64,000 bases of DNA from Bryopsis sp. KO-2023 (lineage: Eukaryota; Chlorophyta; Ulvophyceae; Bryopsidales; Bryopsidaceae), in contig BSYQ01000001.1 of NCBI GenBank assembly GCA_030272585.1, forward strand, positions 1,984,001 to 2,048,000. The letters are read 5' to 3'. The number at the start of each line of letters is the position of its first letter. Within the stretch, counting starts at the first letter, position 1. This document shows positions 46,776-59,438 of the stretch, in pieces. Made by a program: the position numbers and the translations under genes. The notes under the pieces are model-generated. The model did not search any database. It saw only the letters and a program-made list of their open reading frames with translations, and was not told the DNA's origin.

Positions 46776-48009
46776 TCAATCTGGTTTCTTGAATATGCCA
46801 TGGACAAACACCCTTTTCAACTCTTTGCCATTTTTTCGATTCTTCCAGATCACACAGACGTATTCACACTCCACTGCTTCGAACCCCAAATTCCCCATCA
46901 GCTCTGACAGAAACTCCTTTGTGAAGTAGTAGGCCAACGTGCCATCCGATCTTTGATATAAATTTTCCCCCTTTCGTTGGGAAGCCTTGTATCTAAGCTG
47001 GGTCATATCACACAGCCCGTAATCCCTGAGCAAAAGCAGCCCTCCAGGTCGAAGACATTGGAATGCATGCTGCAGCATGTTGGCCATCATGTGTGGAGGC
47101 ACCGCCGACAGAGTGAATACCTTACACAATAGAAAAAAACACATCAAGCTGATTAGGACTGGGTAAAAAGTCGAAAATGACCGGAGCTTTATGTAGACTT
47201 ACCAGCAACACACAATCCGCTTCATGCCCACCGATTGGTGTATAGTTCTCTGCGGGAGGCTCCGCAGCATCCAAAACCACCGTTTTTATTCGTGAGCAAT
47301 CTATGCCCGTGTTTTTGGCGGCGGCCATCAACAACTGGAGTGCAGTTGAACTGACATCGCATGCAGTGCATGTACAGGAATTGTTTGATCGAAGCACAGG
47401 GAGTATCGATGATCCACAGCCTGCACCGATTTCAATGAAATGCTGTGGAGGGTCGGATTTACCCAGCTGGGGAAACTCCAGAGACAGATAACGCCTTTCC
47501 TTGAAGAATCGTCCCTTTCCATGCTGAGAATGAAAAGACTCCCAACAGCCAAAGTCGTGGTTCTCCTCTGGTGGTGGCTCAATCACGTCCAGGCTACTGA
47601 CCTGAGCAGAAGATTCCAATTTCACTCACAGACATTCATTTCTAATGCTTGGGTGTTCAAAGATTGTGTAACCCACCCCCGAAAAATCGCTGACTCGCAC
47701 CTGTCCTTCTAGAATTGGGGCAACTTCATTGTAGAGATCTATCCACCTTGAAGAACAAGAATTGCTTTAATGCATGCACTTGAAATCACAGCAATGCCAA
47801 AAACACAAAAGCACCACTCACTCAAAGTCTTTGCTGTGATACTCCTGGGCCAAGCCGCCAGCTTTGTCCCCAATAAACCCCGATCGACGAGTAAAGGGAC
47901 CTCGATTCGAAACTTTGAATCCAGATCGATGAAAAATTCTTCCCCGAGGGAGCGGTCTAGAAATTGGTCGTTCATAGAAACCATCCACAGGAACTGGGCG
48001 TCGCAGCAT
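46776..48009 (-). CDS. METTL2/6/8-like tRNA m3C methyltransferase
   Basis: SAM-dependent enzyme of the family that makes 3-methylcytidine at position 32 of tRNAs. It starts at the ATG at 48009 with an Arg/Pro-rich N-terminus (MLRRPVPVDGFYERPISRPL). A short exon, WIDLYNEVAPILEGQ, follows. Then come FGCWESFHSQHGKGRFFKER, the SAM-binding motif FIEIGAGCGSSILPVL, the acidic turn ACDVSSTAL, LDAAEPPAENY, and a last exon with VFTLSAVPPHMMANML and RPGGLLLLRDYGLCDMTQLR. The last pattern, RDYG.xDM.QLR followed by YQRSDGTLAYYFTKEFL, is specific to the METTL2/6/8 group. Cytosolic or mitochondrial location is open; the basic N-terminus would fit an organelle. GH32 is divergent, 570 bases away. Confidence 0.88.
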
Positions 48010-48579
48010 TATGTGCCGAATGACTGTGCAAAATCACATTCTGCCGCGAACACAACACCGCTTTCCAAACACCCTCCAGGTATTCATGTGAACGTTGCAC
48101 TGACATCCCCGCATCCTGTTCATAAGAACGAATCTAGCGCATTTAAACATAAGATTAGTAAGCACATGCATGCATGTGATGTTATTCCATGCATGTGCAT
48201 GATATGCTATCGTATGAACAAACGCTCGAGAAGGCCACTGCTGCGGCTGGGCACCCGGATAAGGGCACAGGACTGACGACATGGGTCGAAAGGATCGACA
48301 GGAAGCGCATGGGGAGAGGAGGGGTTTGTTCGGATTGCGATATTAGTGACAAAGGGTGCATGGAAGGTCCCTTGGGTTCGACTATTTAGGGAGTGTGGAA
48401 AGATCTGTGAGCGTGTCCTGCGCTGCATAACGTGGTGTCGGAATATCAGTCTCGACTGGAGGCTGGAAGTTTTACTCAGTAGGATACAAACATTCGGACA
48501 TCCTGAAACTTGAAAGAACAGTTAGTTACTTGGCGGCTTTGTGATCACGGGCCCAGCGCAGACTTGACGAGTCACGACA
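48010..48579. promoter_or_regulatory. divergent promoter region with CATGCATG palindromes
   Basis: The 570 bases between the METTL-like and GH32 start codons must hold both promoters. CACATGCATG at 48163-48172 and CATGCATGTG at 48188-48197 form a 10-bp inverted repeat. Each arm contains CATGCATG, the RY core bound by B3 factors in land plants. Function here is inference. Confidence 0.4.
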
Positions 48580-51400
48580 ATGGAGCAGTGTCTCATAGCC
48601 GACCCTGACAGGCCGATTTACCATGTGATGGCGGCACGCGGGTGGATCAACGATCCCAACGGCCCGATTTTCCACGATGGTCGTTACCATCTGTTTTACC
48701 AGCACCTCCCAGGTATTCATCAAAATCTAGACACGGGATATTTGACGCGGGAAATATCATTTTGAATGACATGCACGACATGCATTTCCTCTGATGTAGT
48801 CGATCTTGTCTTGACTATGCTGTGTTGGATTTCAAGACAGCACTAAGTGGGAGTTCGGTATTGTTTGGGGCCATGTTGTAAGCACCGATCTGGCAACATG
48901 GAGCCACCTGCCCATAGCAATTACCCCCTCCCCAGGACAGCGGGATGCAGATGGGTGTTTTTCAGGATGCTGTGTGCTGGATGAGAATGACCAGCCCACG
49001 ATTTTGTATACGGGGGTTCGATTGAGGGGAAACCCAGATGTAGGGGAGCTTCCCCCCCCGGATTATGACCTGGAGCTCACGTTTTTTGAAACACAATGCT
49101 GTGCTGCCCAGGTATGGTTCGATTATAATACATCAGATGAAATTCGTTGTGGGGAAAATGACGATATCCATGTGAAGCCATGGGGGCATGGTTCTTGAGT
49201 TTTGACCTAGTACACTGAAGAAAAAGTGTTTTGGGGGAAGAAGGTGGGCACCATTCTGTTGTTTCGCTTTGATGGGTTTTCTAATTAAACACATGATACC
49301 TTTTGCTTGTCTCTGCTGTTCGACAGGCCATTCCTGACAATCCACTTCTGGGGACTTGGTTAAAAATAAAGGGGGGGGGTCTCGCTCCCTCCAGCTGACC
49401 TCTTGCCTGCCAACAAGCTAGCAGGCTGGCGTGACCCGTTCATTTTCGAAAAGAGGAAAACTCCGGAGGGCCTCACAGAATATGGCATGCTGCTTGGTAG
49501 CGGGTTCAAAGAAGAAGGGGGAGCCACCCTGGTGTATCGTAGCACATCAGTTCTGTCAGGGTGGAGGTATGATGGGATGCTGTGCAAGGCAAAATCGATG
49601 GCGACTGGGTTAATGTGGGAATGTCCCCTGCTAGCTGATTTGAGCAGCACCACCCAGGGTGCCTCCAGAGATCATCTCTTCTGTATTTCACCGGATGCTC
49701 CAACAAAAAAGGTTATATACTGGCTGGGGGAATACAAGGAGGGGAGGTTTTTGCTGGAGGATGCTGTCGGGCCGTTCGAGCTGGACCTTGGGGTGAGCAG
49801 AGTGCTTGTTGATGTGGCGATGGATCTTGATTTGTCATAGCTAAATTAAAACTTAAAGTTTGATTAAAATTGTGTTTTCTTGAACCCATGTGATTGACGG
49901 TGGGGCTGTGTGACAGGATACTCTGTATGCTCCCAACATTTTGGTGGATTCAGCTGGCAGAGCACTGATGTGGGGATGGATCCAAGAGAGAAATCGCAAA
50001 AGCGATAAAGCGAATTATTCTGGGTGCATGACAGTGCCTAGAGTATTGTCAATAAAGTAGGAATCCATACCTCCACATCTTCCCCCCCCCTCTCTTTCAT
50101 GGAAAATTGAAGATATGGGTAAGAATCTGTGCCATTCTGAATCCAGGAAAGGTCATTTGCTTCAAGAACCTGCTCCGGAGATAAAGCTGTTACGGAAGGA
50201 GGGAGGATCCCTGGACGGATTCCCCACAACTCTTTCTGCCCGCACTCCGGTTGAGCTTGTCGGTCCGAAGGGAAGATCGATTGACATTGAGGCTGTGTTT
50301 GAGCAGGGAACTTCAGCCATGGCAGGTCTATTCATAAGGTGCCAGCATGCAGTCCGTGAATATGTTGGCAGTCTTGTGCAGGAAAAATGATCAGAAATTG
50401 AATAGGATGATGGAGTGTGCCAAATGGAGTGGATAGATTGGTCAAAAAAGGCAAGAGAAACCCCAAATGGAAAGGTGGCACATGGTTTTTTCCCAAATGC
50501 ATTAGTGCTTAGAAATCCTTTCGAAGCGGTTCTGAGGAATGTGGTGGTCGCCCAGGTCGTGGAGCTTGGGCAAAGAAGGAAGCGTCGCAATTCTGTATGA
50601 TTGGAAGCTCAACACGCTGGAAGCTATTTATGGCTTTGATCCTTCCATCTGCGGGTGGGGATATCGTCTCGGTTTGCATTTGAATGGCTTCCACTCCACA
50701 GATTCGTACACAATTTCTTTTCTTAATTTTGGTACAATGCATGATTTCAATTCAGGGATCAACACCATGACCAATTTTCTGGTCTGAGACGTACTGGTGG
50801 CGAGTTGCCCACGGAGAAATGTAGCACATTATCTCTTCGCCTGATCATTGATGGCTCTTGTGTGGAAGCTTACACAAGCTTGGGGGCGGTGATGTCTGTC
50901 AGGGTATACAGGTAACCATTCATTACCTTCAGTCAGAAAGAAAGTAGTACGTAACACTCTTTTTATCACAGGCTAATTGCATTCTGTGGCATGGCTACAA
51001 TTTGGCATGTTTTACTCAGAAATGTCTGTTGTGACCCTGAAATGATCACAGGGGAAAGAAGCCAGCAGAAGGATTTCCTTTGGATGCAACCAAAAATGAT
51101 AAGACACTCCCCAGTGCGCATCCAGGAGTTTTTGATAGTGATGCAGGATCCGGTATCTGGTGTGTATGCGTGGGTGGTGAAGCCCAAGTGAGCAGCCTGT
51201 CTGCCTGGGAAATGAAATGTGCTTGGACCAAAGAATCCTCAGAAAGCAATGAATGGGTGCAGCCATGCGAGGAGCATGATCTTGTGCCTGTCACTATGAG
51301 GGCACCTTACGGTGTGAGAGTGGGGAGGTGCATGGCATGCGATGGTTTGCACGGTCATGGCTATTGCCCAGCTGGGGAGTCAGCCCAGTGCCATGGTTAA
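48580..51400 (+). CDS. GH32 beta-fructofuranosidase (invertase-like)
   Basis: Hydrolyses beta-fructosides such as sucrose. The start at 48580 gives [20 protein letters not shown] directly before GWINDPNGP, the GH32 nucleophile motif. No signal peptide is visible, so it may be an intracellular enzyme. Further motifs: [16 protein letters not shown] (transition-state RDP) and LMWECPLL (acid/base Glu in EC). Later exons give [20 protein letters not shown], the C-terminal beta-sandwich with [13 protein letters not shown] and VRVYR, and [13 protein letters not shown] near the end. At least seven exons are involved. The intron borders around 50030-50130 and 50380-50540 were not settled. The stop at 51400 follows a Cys/His-rich extension. 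Sucrose versus fructan specificity cannot be told. Confidence 0.88.
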
Positions 51401-51572
51401 GCATCCGTCCAGGTTTCTTTTTTTGGTACTTTTTTTACTTCCAGACTTGGAACTGGTGTTTTCATCATATGAGACACCAAAAATTGTATTGTTAAATTGT
51501 ACAATTGTGTTGATCATTTTCGGTTTTGGCATCTTCGTTCGTCCCCTCATTCATCCATGCAAATTCTGAGTA

Positions 51573-53113
51573 TCACTTCTTCTCCTTGCTTGATTTCGAA
51601 CTGACACCACCATCCTCCTCTTCCGACTTCCCAAAGGTCACCAGCACACCAAAATGATCGCTCGGAAATGCCTGCACCCACCATCACAAATCAAACCAAG
51701 AACCCTCGATTCAATACCACTCCATGGAATTTCAATTCATTTAATCCACCTGCTGCAAGCTGGTCTTCCCATGGCTCCATATCGGCACTTTCACCCCCTC
51801 AATCGGGCGATTGCCAACTATTTCAGCTTTTAGTGGCGACCATCCCTCCTCTAATTTGGCTAAGACTCGATCCAGCCGCCGCCCATCATGTTTCTTGTCT
51901 GACAGCATCGTGTTCGTTTTAGGATCGAACGTGAAACCATCTTCTTCCGGATACAGCGACTTCCAGACATCGCTCCATCCTGGAAAGTGGCAAAAAACAA
52001 CAAAATCAATCAGCCCTGAGGAGATACATCAACAAAAAAAAACACAGAACCACTCCTATTTATCTCATTCTTTATGTGAATTCAATGCCCACCATCCAGC
52101 AATGGCATCAACCCATCCTTCGATTGCCAATTCATGTCGCCAGTGAATATGACCGGCCCTTTGAACTCGTTCAGAAGTTCGATCGATTGTCGACACTGCT
52201 CGATCCTCACTCTGCTGTACATCATGCCCTGGTTCGGACTCTCCAAATGAGTTGTCACCACCATGAATCGACTGCCACCCACAGTGACCCTTGCTGCCAG
52301 CAATCCCCTCGCTTACCACACAACATTCATTTTCTCAACCGATCTCGACACCACCGAGGATTCTGTCAGACATGTTGCGGGGTAGAGCCAGGCTTGACAT
52401 CTCACTTCACATTTTCAGGCTTGACATCTCACTTCACATTTCAAAAAAGCATTCAATCTTCCACTTCCACCATAAAAAGTTTTCATATATATATACCAAC
52501 ACATGAACCTTTTATCATTTTCTAACACTTCTTGTTCTGGAGATTCCAAAGAGGTATCCTCCACTTCATTTCATTTCCTCCTGTTGCTTACCCATTACTG
52601 AGTTTTCAAACGGCAGCTCCATTCTGTTGGTGATAGGAATGTCTTTGCGGACCAGGACCATTGTGAAATATCTTACAGCTGCTGGCACTTCTGAGGCGCT
52701 GTATCGATCCCACCAATCGGAATCTTTAAAGAGTTCCACGATCAAATGGGTAGCTTCCTGGACAGCACACAGCGCCAAAATTTCTAACGCTTCCTTTGCT
52801 AGATTCTGAGGCCCTTTGGCATCATGCACCCACTTGAAAACAGATGAAGTGGGGATATCCGTGTGATTGGATGACCTCCCCGATCGCCTTCATTCTATCC
52901 CTCACAGCAGCTTGCTCGTTAAACCTGTAGCATAGGCACCCAAGTGACCCTGGGTTTAAGGCGAAACGCATGGCATATCAGAAACGTTGCGTCTTGTGGG
53001 GATCCCACCCACCACACGTTGTATGTCAGCACTTTCAAGCATGATGAATCGCTTGCAGGTGCTTCTTCGCGTTTCGGGCCAGACTCCTCCGCCATGCGTC
53101 CTTCCGTTTGCAT
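51573..53113 (-). CDS. TDP2: tyrosyl-DNA phosphodiesterase 2-like
   Basis: An EEP-fold (endonuclease/exonuclease/phosphatase) enzyme. TDP2 removes trapped topoisomerase II from 5' DNA ends so that breaks can be joined. I start it at the ATG at 53113. Motifs in order: VLTYNVWWF (the first strand), RMKAIGEVIQ, FICFQEATHL (metal-binding Glu), PFENSVMG, TTHLES, FTGDMNWQS (GDMNW, catalytic Asp and Asn), DRVLAKLEEGW and FPSDHFGVLV (the catalytic SDH). TDP2-type details such as NSxMG, GDMNW and SDHFG favour it over APE1 or deadenylase members. The tail is acidic then Lys-rich (SSKSSKEKK). Six or more exons; joins at WW/F, FQ/E and LQQ/A are in phase. It is divergent from the FtsHi-like gene. Confidence 0.87.
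52389..52441. repeat. 26-bp direct repeat in TDP2 intron
   Basis: The 26-base unit beginning CAGGCTTGACATCTCACTTC occurs twice with one base between copies, at 52389-52414 and 52416-52441. It is non-coding. Confidence 0.8.
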
Positions 53114-53574
53114 CGATGCTCGCTGGAGCTTCTCCACGCCGACCTCAATTCTAGCGCACAATCAAGAACCTCAACGTTGGGAGCTGTGGTTTTGCTGGAT
53201 CATTGCCGCAGACCTCGTGATCCTTGCATACCTTCCTTTCTTTCGCGGCGGCGATTCAAGCTTCGGTCGATCCCCACCCAAATTGCTGCGCTTCTTCGCC
53301 TCCTTGTTCATTATATCCGAACCTCTCCACCTCCGTTTCCGTACTGCCTCCACCCGACGCAGTGATCCGTGGGAAGAAAGTCAACAATTTCTGCCCAAAG
53401 TAGGGAGGGGGTGTGGAATCGAATTTTGGGTTCATTATTGACGTTATCTCCTGCAAAGGGCGATCAGGATTGCCTTGTCGCGTTGATGGTGTTGGGTTCT
53501 CCCGGATGCGAGGCGAGAACTGCGACGCTGGAGCTCATCATCATCGACTTAGGCAGTTGTTTTGTTAGCCAGAA
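53114..53574. promoter_or_regulatory. divergent promoter region, TDP2 / FtsHi-like
   Basis: About 460 bases between two divergent start codons. No specific element recognised. Open frames here overlap on both strands, but none has a recognisable product. Confidence 0.35.
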
Positions 53575-56500
53575 ATGGGCGGACTCCAACCGCCCGTGAG
53601 GCGATCAGTTTTGACACGACAGTTGTTCTGCCGTTTGCCGACTCGCTCGTCGAGCTGCGGACACGGCCAAAGAACGCAATTTTGTGCTGGACTCCGTAAA
53701 CGAAGGGGCTCCTTGCGTAGGGGAACGGGTTCAGCCGCTGCGTCTAATCAGGTGGGTCGATATTCGCGTCACGAAAGAGATTTCTTCCGCGAGAGGTGCC
53801 GAATGGGGGGGAAACCCTGGTTGTCGTAATCCTGTGGGCAAAGGCGGGATTCCTCGTCCCTTCGATGGAGGCGTGATTCGCTCATCACCAGTTGCAGTAG
53901 ATGGAGCCCTAGCTGAAACTAGGGGGGAAATCCAGACTCATTGGGTAGATGATTGGAATTATCAGCCATTTTATAATATTGAACAGTTGATTGAATGGAG
54001 CGGTTTGTGATAATGTCAGGATGTCAATCTGCGGCCCATCGACCTGCCTGATGATATCCCGGAAGCTTCCACATCATCCCGGTAAATTTGTAAATTTTGA
54101 AAACACCTTCACCTGTCGCAACATGATGCAAGGGCTGTTCTGGGTTGGAAGCCCCTGGTTAACAGGGAAAGAAAGAAAAGTGTGATCAGGTTTTGAATGA
54201 CTTTTTGGTTAATGCAATGTGAAGGTGCGATGCTGATGGGGAAGAGCTGGAGGTTATCGTCGACGATGAGCTAATGGTTGGTGGCTTTTACAAAAAAAAT
54301 AAAAAAAATGCGATTTAGAAAGAATAAATCAGCTTTCCTGCCGACCACAGCTAAGCGAACATCAAGCCGCCTCCGGTATTGTGAAAGTCACTGAGAATTG
54401 TTTTTTTTGTCTTCTTTTTCCCTGTGTGAAAATGTTACAGATGCATCTGGCTGCAACTGCCCCTTTCGCCGCCTTGAGTCTGAAGGACATCAAAAAAACC
54501 TTCAAAGACTTTTACGACAGGGTGTATTTTGGTGAGTCAACTTTTCCCGTTGGAGTTTGGAGATACGCCACATGTACATGAAAGGGATCGATGCTTAGGT
54601 TTGTAAGAAAAATTTGGGCAAAAGCATTTCTGGTGTGCATCCAGGTAGTGGAGAGTTTCTTCCAATTGTGGGTACGATGCGAATGTCTTACGGTCGATTA
54701 ATCCAGCTGCTCCAGGAAAAAAAAGTAAAGAGAATCTACCTGATGGCCGATGGGCAAGTGGCAATCGTTGAGGTAGGGTGGAGGAACTCGCTTGAAAGAC
54801 CAGATTGGTAAATATCATATATATTGCTGTTGAAACGTTGCTTGCATTTTTTCCAAACCAACATTGAGTTTGAAGATCAGGGCCATTGTGACTGGATCGA
54901 TCGTTCTGATCGATATTTGTCGATGCTTGAGAGGGTGTGGATTTGCTGCAGGTTCCTTTTGAAACTCATGCATCGGACTACAAGGCTGAAGTGAGATATG
55001 ATAAGAACGACCGAGCGTAAGTGAGGGATCCTCCCTGTTGATCCTCCAGCATTACAGTAGTTGGTCGTACCTCGCATATTTTCCAAAAAATATTATTTAC
55101 ATACACACACACACACATATATATATATATATGTATATTGGATATTGTGGTGATACGGTGGGTTTTTTTTTTTTTTTTCTGAGTCAGCCTGTGGCGCATT
55201 TCTGTGAACGGGCTCCACTCGGCCGATTGGCCGAAATACTTTCAATTCAATATATGTATACATATGGAGTCGTTAATCTGCAAGAATTATTTTTCAACTT
55301 GATACAGAAAAACTCAAATCTCATGGCATGTGCCTTATTTTGTTTTGTTTGTGTGATTTCCTAGTGCGGTTTACGTCGATCAAAAACCGGAGTGGCAGAT
55401 GGAGAAAATGAGGTATTACTGTGAACTTCCTGGTGATATTTTTGAGGACGGTACCTTCATGCAGTTGATCAAACGCAACCAGTATCACCACACAGAAAAG
55501 GACCGAGCAAAGTACGAATGGCTGTTGAGGGAGCATCAGGTCACCGCTGAACTGGTGGTGTTGGATCCGAACGATGCCTTCGTCTTTTTGAACGACCAAA
55601 TGAGTCAGCTTTTGCCCATTTTAGGTAAGCGATGCTGATTCTATATGTAAATGTTAATCCAGCTTCTTCCTATGTCAGATGAGACGAATCTTTTGAAAAG
55701 CATCGAATTTGTGAACCAATGCTTACCAGAGGTATTTTTTGGGGGGGGGGTTGGAGAAGAGGGAGAAAAGGGGGGGGGGGGGGAGTCCAGTTTGATGCTC
55801 ATTTTTTATGCTGGTGCCTCATGCACAGGTCTTTTCGCACTTCGGGGGTTTGTCGGTGTTGGAGATTGGGTTGCCAGCAAATTCTTCAAGAAAAAGAAGG
55901 ATGAAATGGCGGAGCTTGCGGAGCAATATGCGAGACCTCGATCCGTCGAGTTCAACGTGGGCGAAGGATCTGCCAGAAATGACACTGGCATTCGATTCGA
56001 GGACGTTGCTGGCATCGATCGAGTCAAAGCCGACATCGTGGAGGTCATAAAAATGATGAGAGGGGACGAGGACTACAAAAGAATGGGTGCTAGACCCCCG
56101 AGGGGAATTCTGCTCGAGGGCCCACCTGGAACCGGAAAGACTTATTTGGCGAAAGCTATGGCAGGGGAGGGTGCGATGCCTTTCTACAGTTGTAACGGCG
56201 CTGAATTTGTGGAGATGTTTTCCGGTGTGGCTGCTGCCCGAATTCGGAGCGTTTTCAAGACTGCCCGTTCGAAGGCGCCATCCATTGTTTTCATCGGTGA
56301 GTTTCGAGCCGGGAGGGGGGGGGGACGTCTATGTGCAAATGCTGGGTTGATACAATCTCAGCATATATAGTGGAAAACCCCTCCGCTGTGGCCTGGTGCA
56401 GTATAACATTTCAACATCGAAACCAAAATGTGTCGACCTACTGAACCTTGACTGAGAAGTGTGTTTCTGTGGATGCGACAGATGAAATCGATGCAATTGG

Positions 56501-58954
56501 AAAGAGGCGAGGAACTAGTGGTGATGCGGGGTCGTCCGAGCGAGAAGCTGGTCTGATGCAGCTCCTCGTGGAAATGGATGGTATCGTCGAGAAAGACAGG
56601 GTGGTCGTCATTGGGGCCACCAATCGAATCAGCCTCTTGGACCCCGCATTGCTTCGACCTGGTCGATTCGATCGCATCGTCTACATGGGCCGACCGTCGG
56701 AATCAAACCGGCTCAAGATTCTGCAGGTCCATGCAAAGAACAAGCCGATCCCCCGTAACGTTTCAAGCGAAAAGTACAAGGACGATGCCGTGTTGAGAGA
56801 AACTGCCAGACTGACTCTGGGGTATTCCGGAGCGGATTTGGCAAACCTCTTGAACGAAGCTGCAATTTTGTCGGTTCGAGAAGCAAACGTGCAGGAGGGG
56901 GATGCTCCGCCGGTCATTAACATGAGTCACATCAGGGATGCCATGGAGAAGGCGAGGGTGGGGCTTCCCCAGGAGAAGCTGCCAGAGTCGAAAGCCAAGA
57001 GGTTCTTGGCCACTGTACAAGCTGGTGGGTATCTCAGGCATATCATTGCATAGCCATTGTGATATTGGGAGTGGATGTCTTGCTGGAATTCCACTTGCCA
57101 CAGACTGTCACTGTGAAAGGAGTTTGCAAAGATGGAAGAATAAGCTCAGTGCCCCTCAACGATATGGTAGCGTTTTCGTGTTGTTTTGTGAATGTAAACT
57201 GATGGACATTTTGTCTGCTGGCAGGCAAGGCAGTGGCACTTGCTTTGACACCTGGAATGCCGGATCTTGAGGCTGTGAGCATTCGACCCCAAGGAAACGT
57301 GATCGGCCGAATCTTGTTTGAACCACGGGAGTATGGCCGGGAGGGGGACATGTGGCATGGACTGTCTTATCCTGAGGGTCAGGTAATTCATTCCAATGCA
57401 TGCTAAACCCGAAACATGCAGATTTTTTACTACATGGATAATCTCATAAGTCTAGTTAACGTGTCAATGTCGTTTTGGGAGTCTTTTTCCATGACTCCAC
57501 CTCTGTTTGATCTTTTGATGGGGGGGTTGCCCAGTGAGCAATGCTGCAAGTGAAGCTTGAGTGGAATGTTCATGCTTGCAGGTGAACGCCACAGATTTCA
57601 AAAGGCCGCTGGGCACTTTCGAGTTTTGCTGCGGGATGCTGATTCCATTGTATGCTGGCCGAGTGACAGAGGAAGTCTTGCACGGGCCTGACAGCGTTAC
57701 TCTCGGCACTGCCGAAGAGATCGCCAGGGCTGGTGATTTGGCCTACTACTTGGTTGCTCGGTCAAACCTGCACCCATCTTTCCGTCAGATGGCCGTAAAA
57801 CTGGTTATGAAAATGGGTGGGCATGAGGACCCCACTCTCAGGAGCACCTCGGAGTGGTTTGAAAAGCACTGCTCACGTCTGCAAGAGACAGCATACCGGA
57901 GGTGCGTGTGTCAGTCATGCATTTCAATGCATTGCTTTTTTGTCTTGCCAATGAAACTAAGCTATCAGAAGGGGGTGCTTCCTTCCGTGTGGAGGAGATA
58001 TTCGGGTGCAGGCTGTTTCTTGCTTTCAATGTTTTAAGTCATCACCAACGAATGCTGTTTGTTGTGACTTTGAAAATATACATCAGGACATGCCGAATGG
58101 TGGAAGAACGCCGCCCCGTTATCGAGAAAATCGCAGACATGTTGTGCTCCCGGGACAACGAAACCATTCTAGGTTCGGAGGTGATTTCTCTGCTTCGAGA
58201 GACCCCTCTGGCCGAAGCCACGACAGATGCTGGCTCGTTCGATTTTGAGGCTGCCTGGATCGAGAACGCATCCGAAATGAATGGAAATGGAAACGGCAAT
58301 GGCAACGGAAGCCTCCCGAGATGGCAAAGACCTGGGGTGCCCCACGGTGGTGAAGGTTTCGCGGCTTTCAACAGTGGAGCAGGCAATGTTGGAGGAACCT
58401 GGTTTGAGAGGCCGTTGAGTTTACGGGAGAACGTGGCTGGCTATGGCATCAGTGTTGAGGATGCGAAGGAAGCCATGGAAGTGGTGATCGGAGATGTGGA
58501 TGTGGCGGAGCTGTTGACCAGGGATGCTGCAAGCACCCAGATCAACCAGGTAATTTGACCACTCGTCTTCTGTTTTCCTTTGTGAAGTGCTATCATCAGT
58601 CTGTTGAATCAGTGTTTCGCCTGGGGGGGGCTGAGATGTTTTTGAAAATCGGGGGACTGGATCGGTCAATAGGTCTATATAGCTCTCCTAGTTGCTTCGT
58701 GGTTACCAGATGCACCAAATGAGCTGTGTGGGTGAATTCAGGTTCGATTGGCAGTCAACAATGCGAAGAGCCTGACCCGATTGAAGGCAGTGAGGAAGTT
58801 TGCTACGGAGGTGGATGCTGAATTCCCACCAGCTCCTGAAATAGTTGACGAAAATGGGAAAGCTGGATGGAAAGACCCGTTGAAGGTCACCATGCCGGAC
58901 TCCACAGACTTGGCCGACGAATACGAGCACTGGGGTAGTCGCAAAGATATTTGA
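53575..58954 (+). CDS. FtsH-like AAA+ protein with lost protease site (FtsHi-type)
   Basis: A membrane AAA+ ATPase of the FtsH family, probably in the plastid. The ATG at 53575 gives an Arg/Ser/Cys-rich N-terminus (MGGLQPPVRRSVLTRQLFCR), fitting a transit peptide. The second exon, about 53880-54005, is not firmly placed. Later exons hold DIKKTFKDFYDRVYFG and GEFLPIVGTMRMSYGRLIQL (FtsH periplasmic-like domain) and a membrane segment (LFALRGFVGVGDWVA). The AAA domain is intact: GPPGTGKT, FIDEIDAIGKRRG (split by an intron) and ATNRISLLDPALLRPGRFDR. In the peptidase domain the zinc motif HEAGH is replaced by VQAGK, followed by VNATDFKRPLGTFEFCCGML where FtsH proteases have GGRxAE. The C-terminus is extended, with a (GN)n tract. 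Closest to plant FtsHi1 by the EFVEMFSGVAAARI and SEREAGLMQLLVEMDG stretches, from memory. FtsHi proteins form part of the chloroplast import motor. Confidence 0.87.
55104..55137. repeat. (AC)n(AT)n microsatellite
   Basis: A CA run passing into a TA run, in an intron of the FtsHi-like gene. Confidence 0.8.
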
Positions 58955-59438
58955 GAGTTTCAGGCCATTTTGGGTGGCTTTGCAGGCTTGCCAAAGTCTG
59001 GAAAATCATGAAAGGCAGAGAGAGAAAGAGAGAAGAGAGAGACTTGGGAATTTTATTGCCCCTTTTTTGCATTCTTTTTTCAGATAATGCGTTTGTCCAT
59101 GGTCGGATCATGGCGTTCTTTCAGGAGACCCCAAAATCAGCCGGTCAGCATTATTTACATTTTGGCACATTCACACCAAAATCTCCTCCCAATTGCCCAT
59201 AAAACATTGGGAGGCCAATATTTTTGTGCATCCAGCTTTTTTTTCCCCAGGCCTCCAAGAAACCATGAATTGAAACGTTGAGAGTGGATGGAACAGACTG
59301 CTGTGTGTAGGATTGAATGAGCCCTCGCCACATTCAATGTAGATAAAAGCAGTCTTCCAATCACAACATATTCAGCATATGTGTTGATTGCTTTTCCCAC
59401 ACTTTGAAGTGGATTTGAGCCAGCGCATTCTGCTGAAT
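58955..59438. other. gene-free convergent interval
   Basis: About 0.5 kb between the stop codons of the two AAA+ genes. A GA-rich stretch lies at about 59008-59042. Nothing else recognised. Confidence 0.4.

Noticed and set aside
32090-53113. A DNA-repair gene cluster of Ku80 and TDP2
   Set aside because: The two genes are about 16 kb apart with many unrelated genes between them and opposite orientations.
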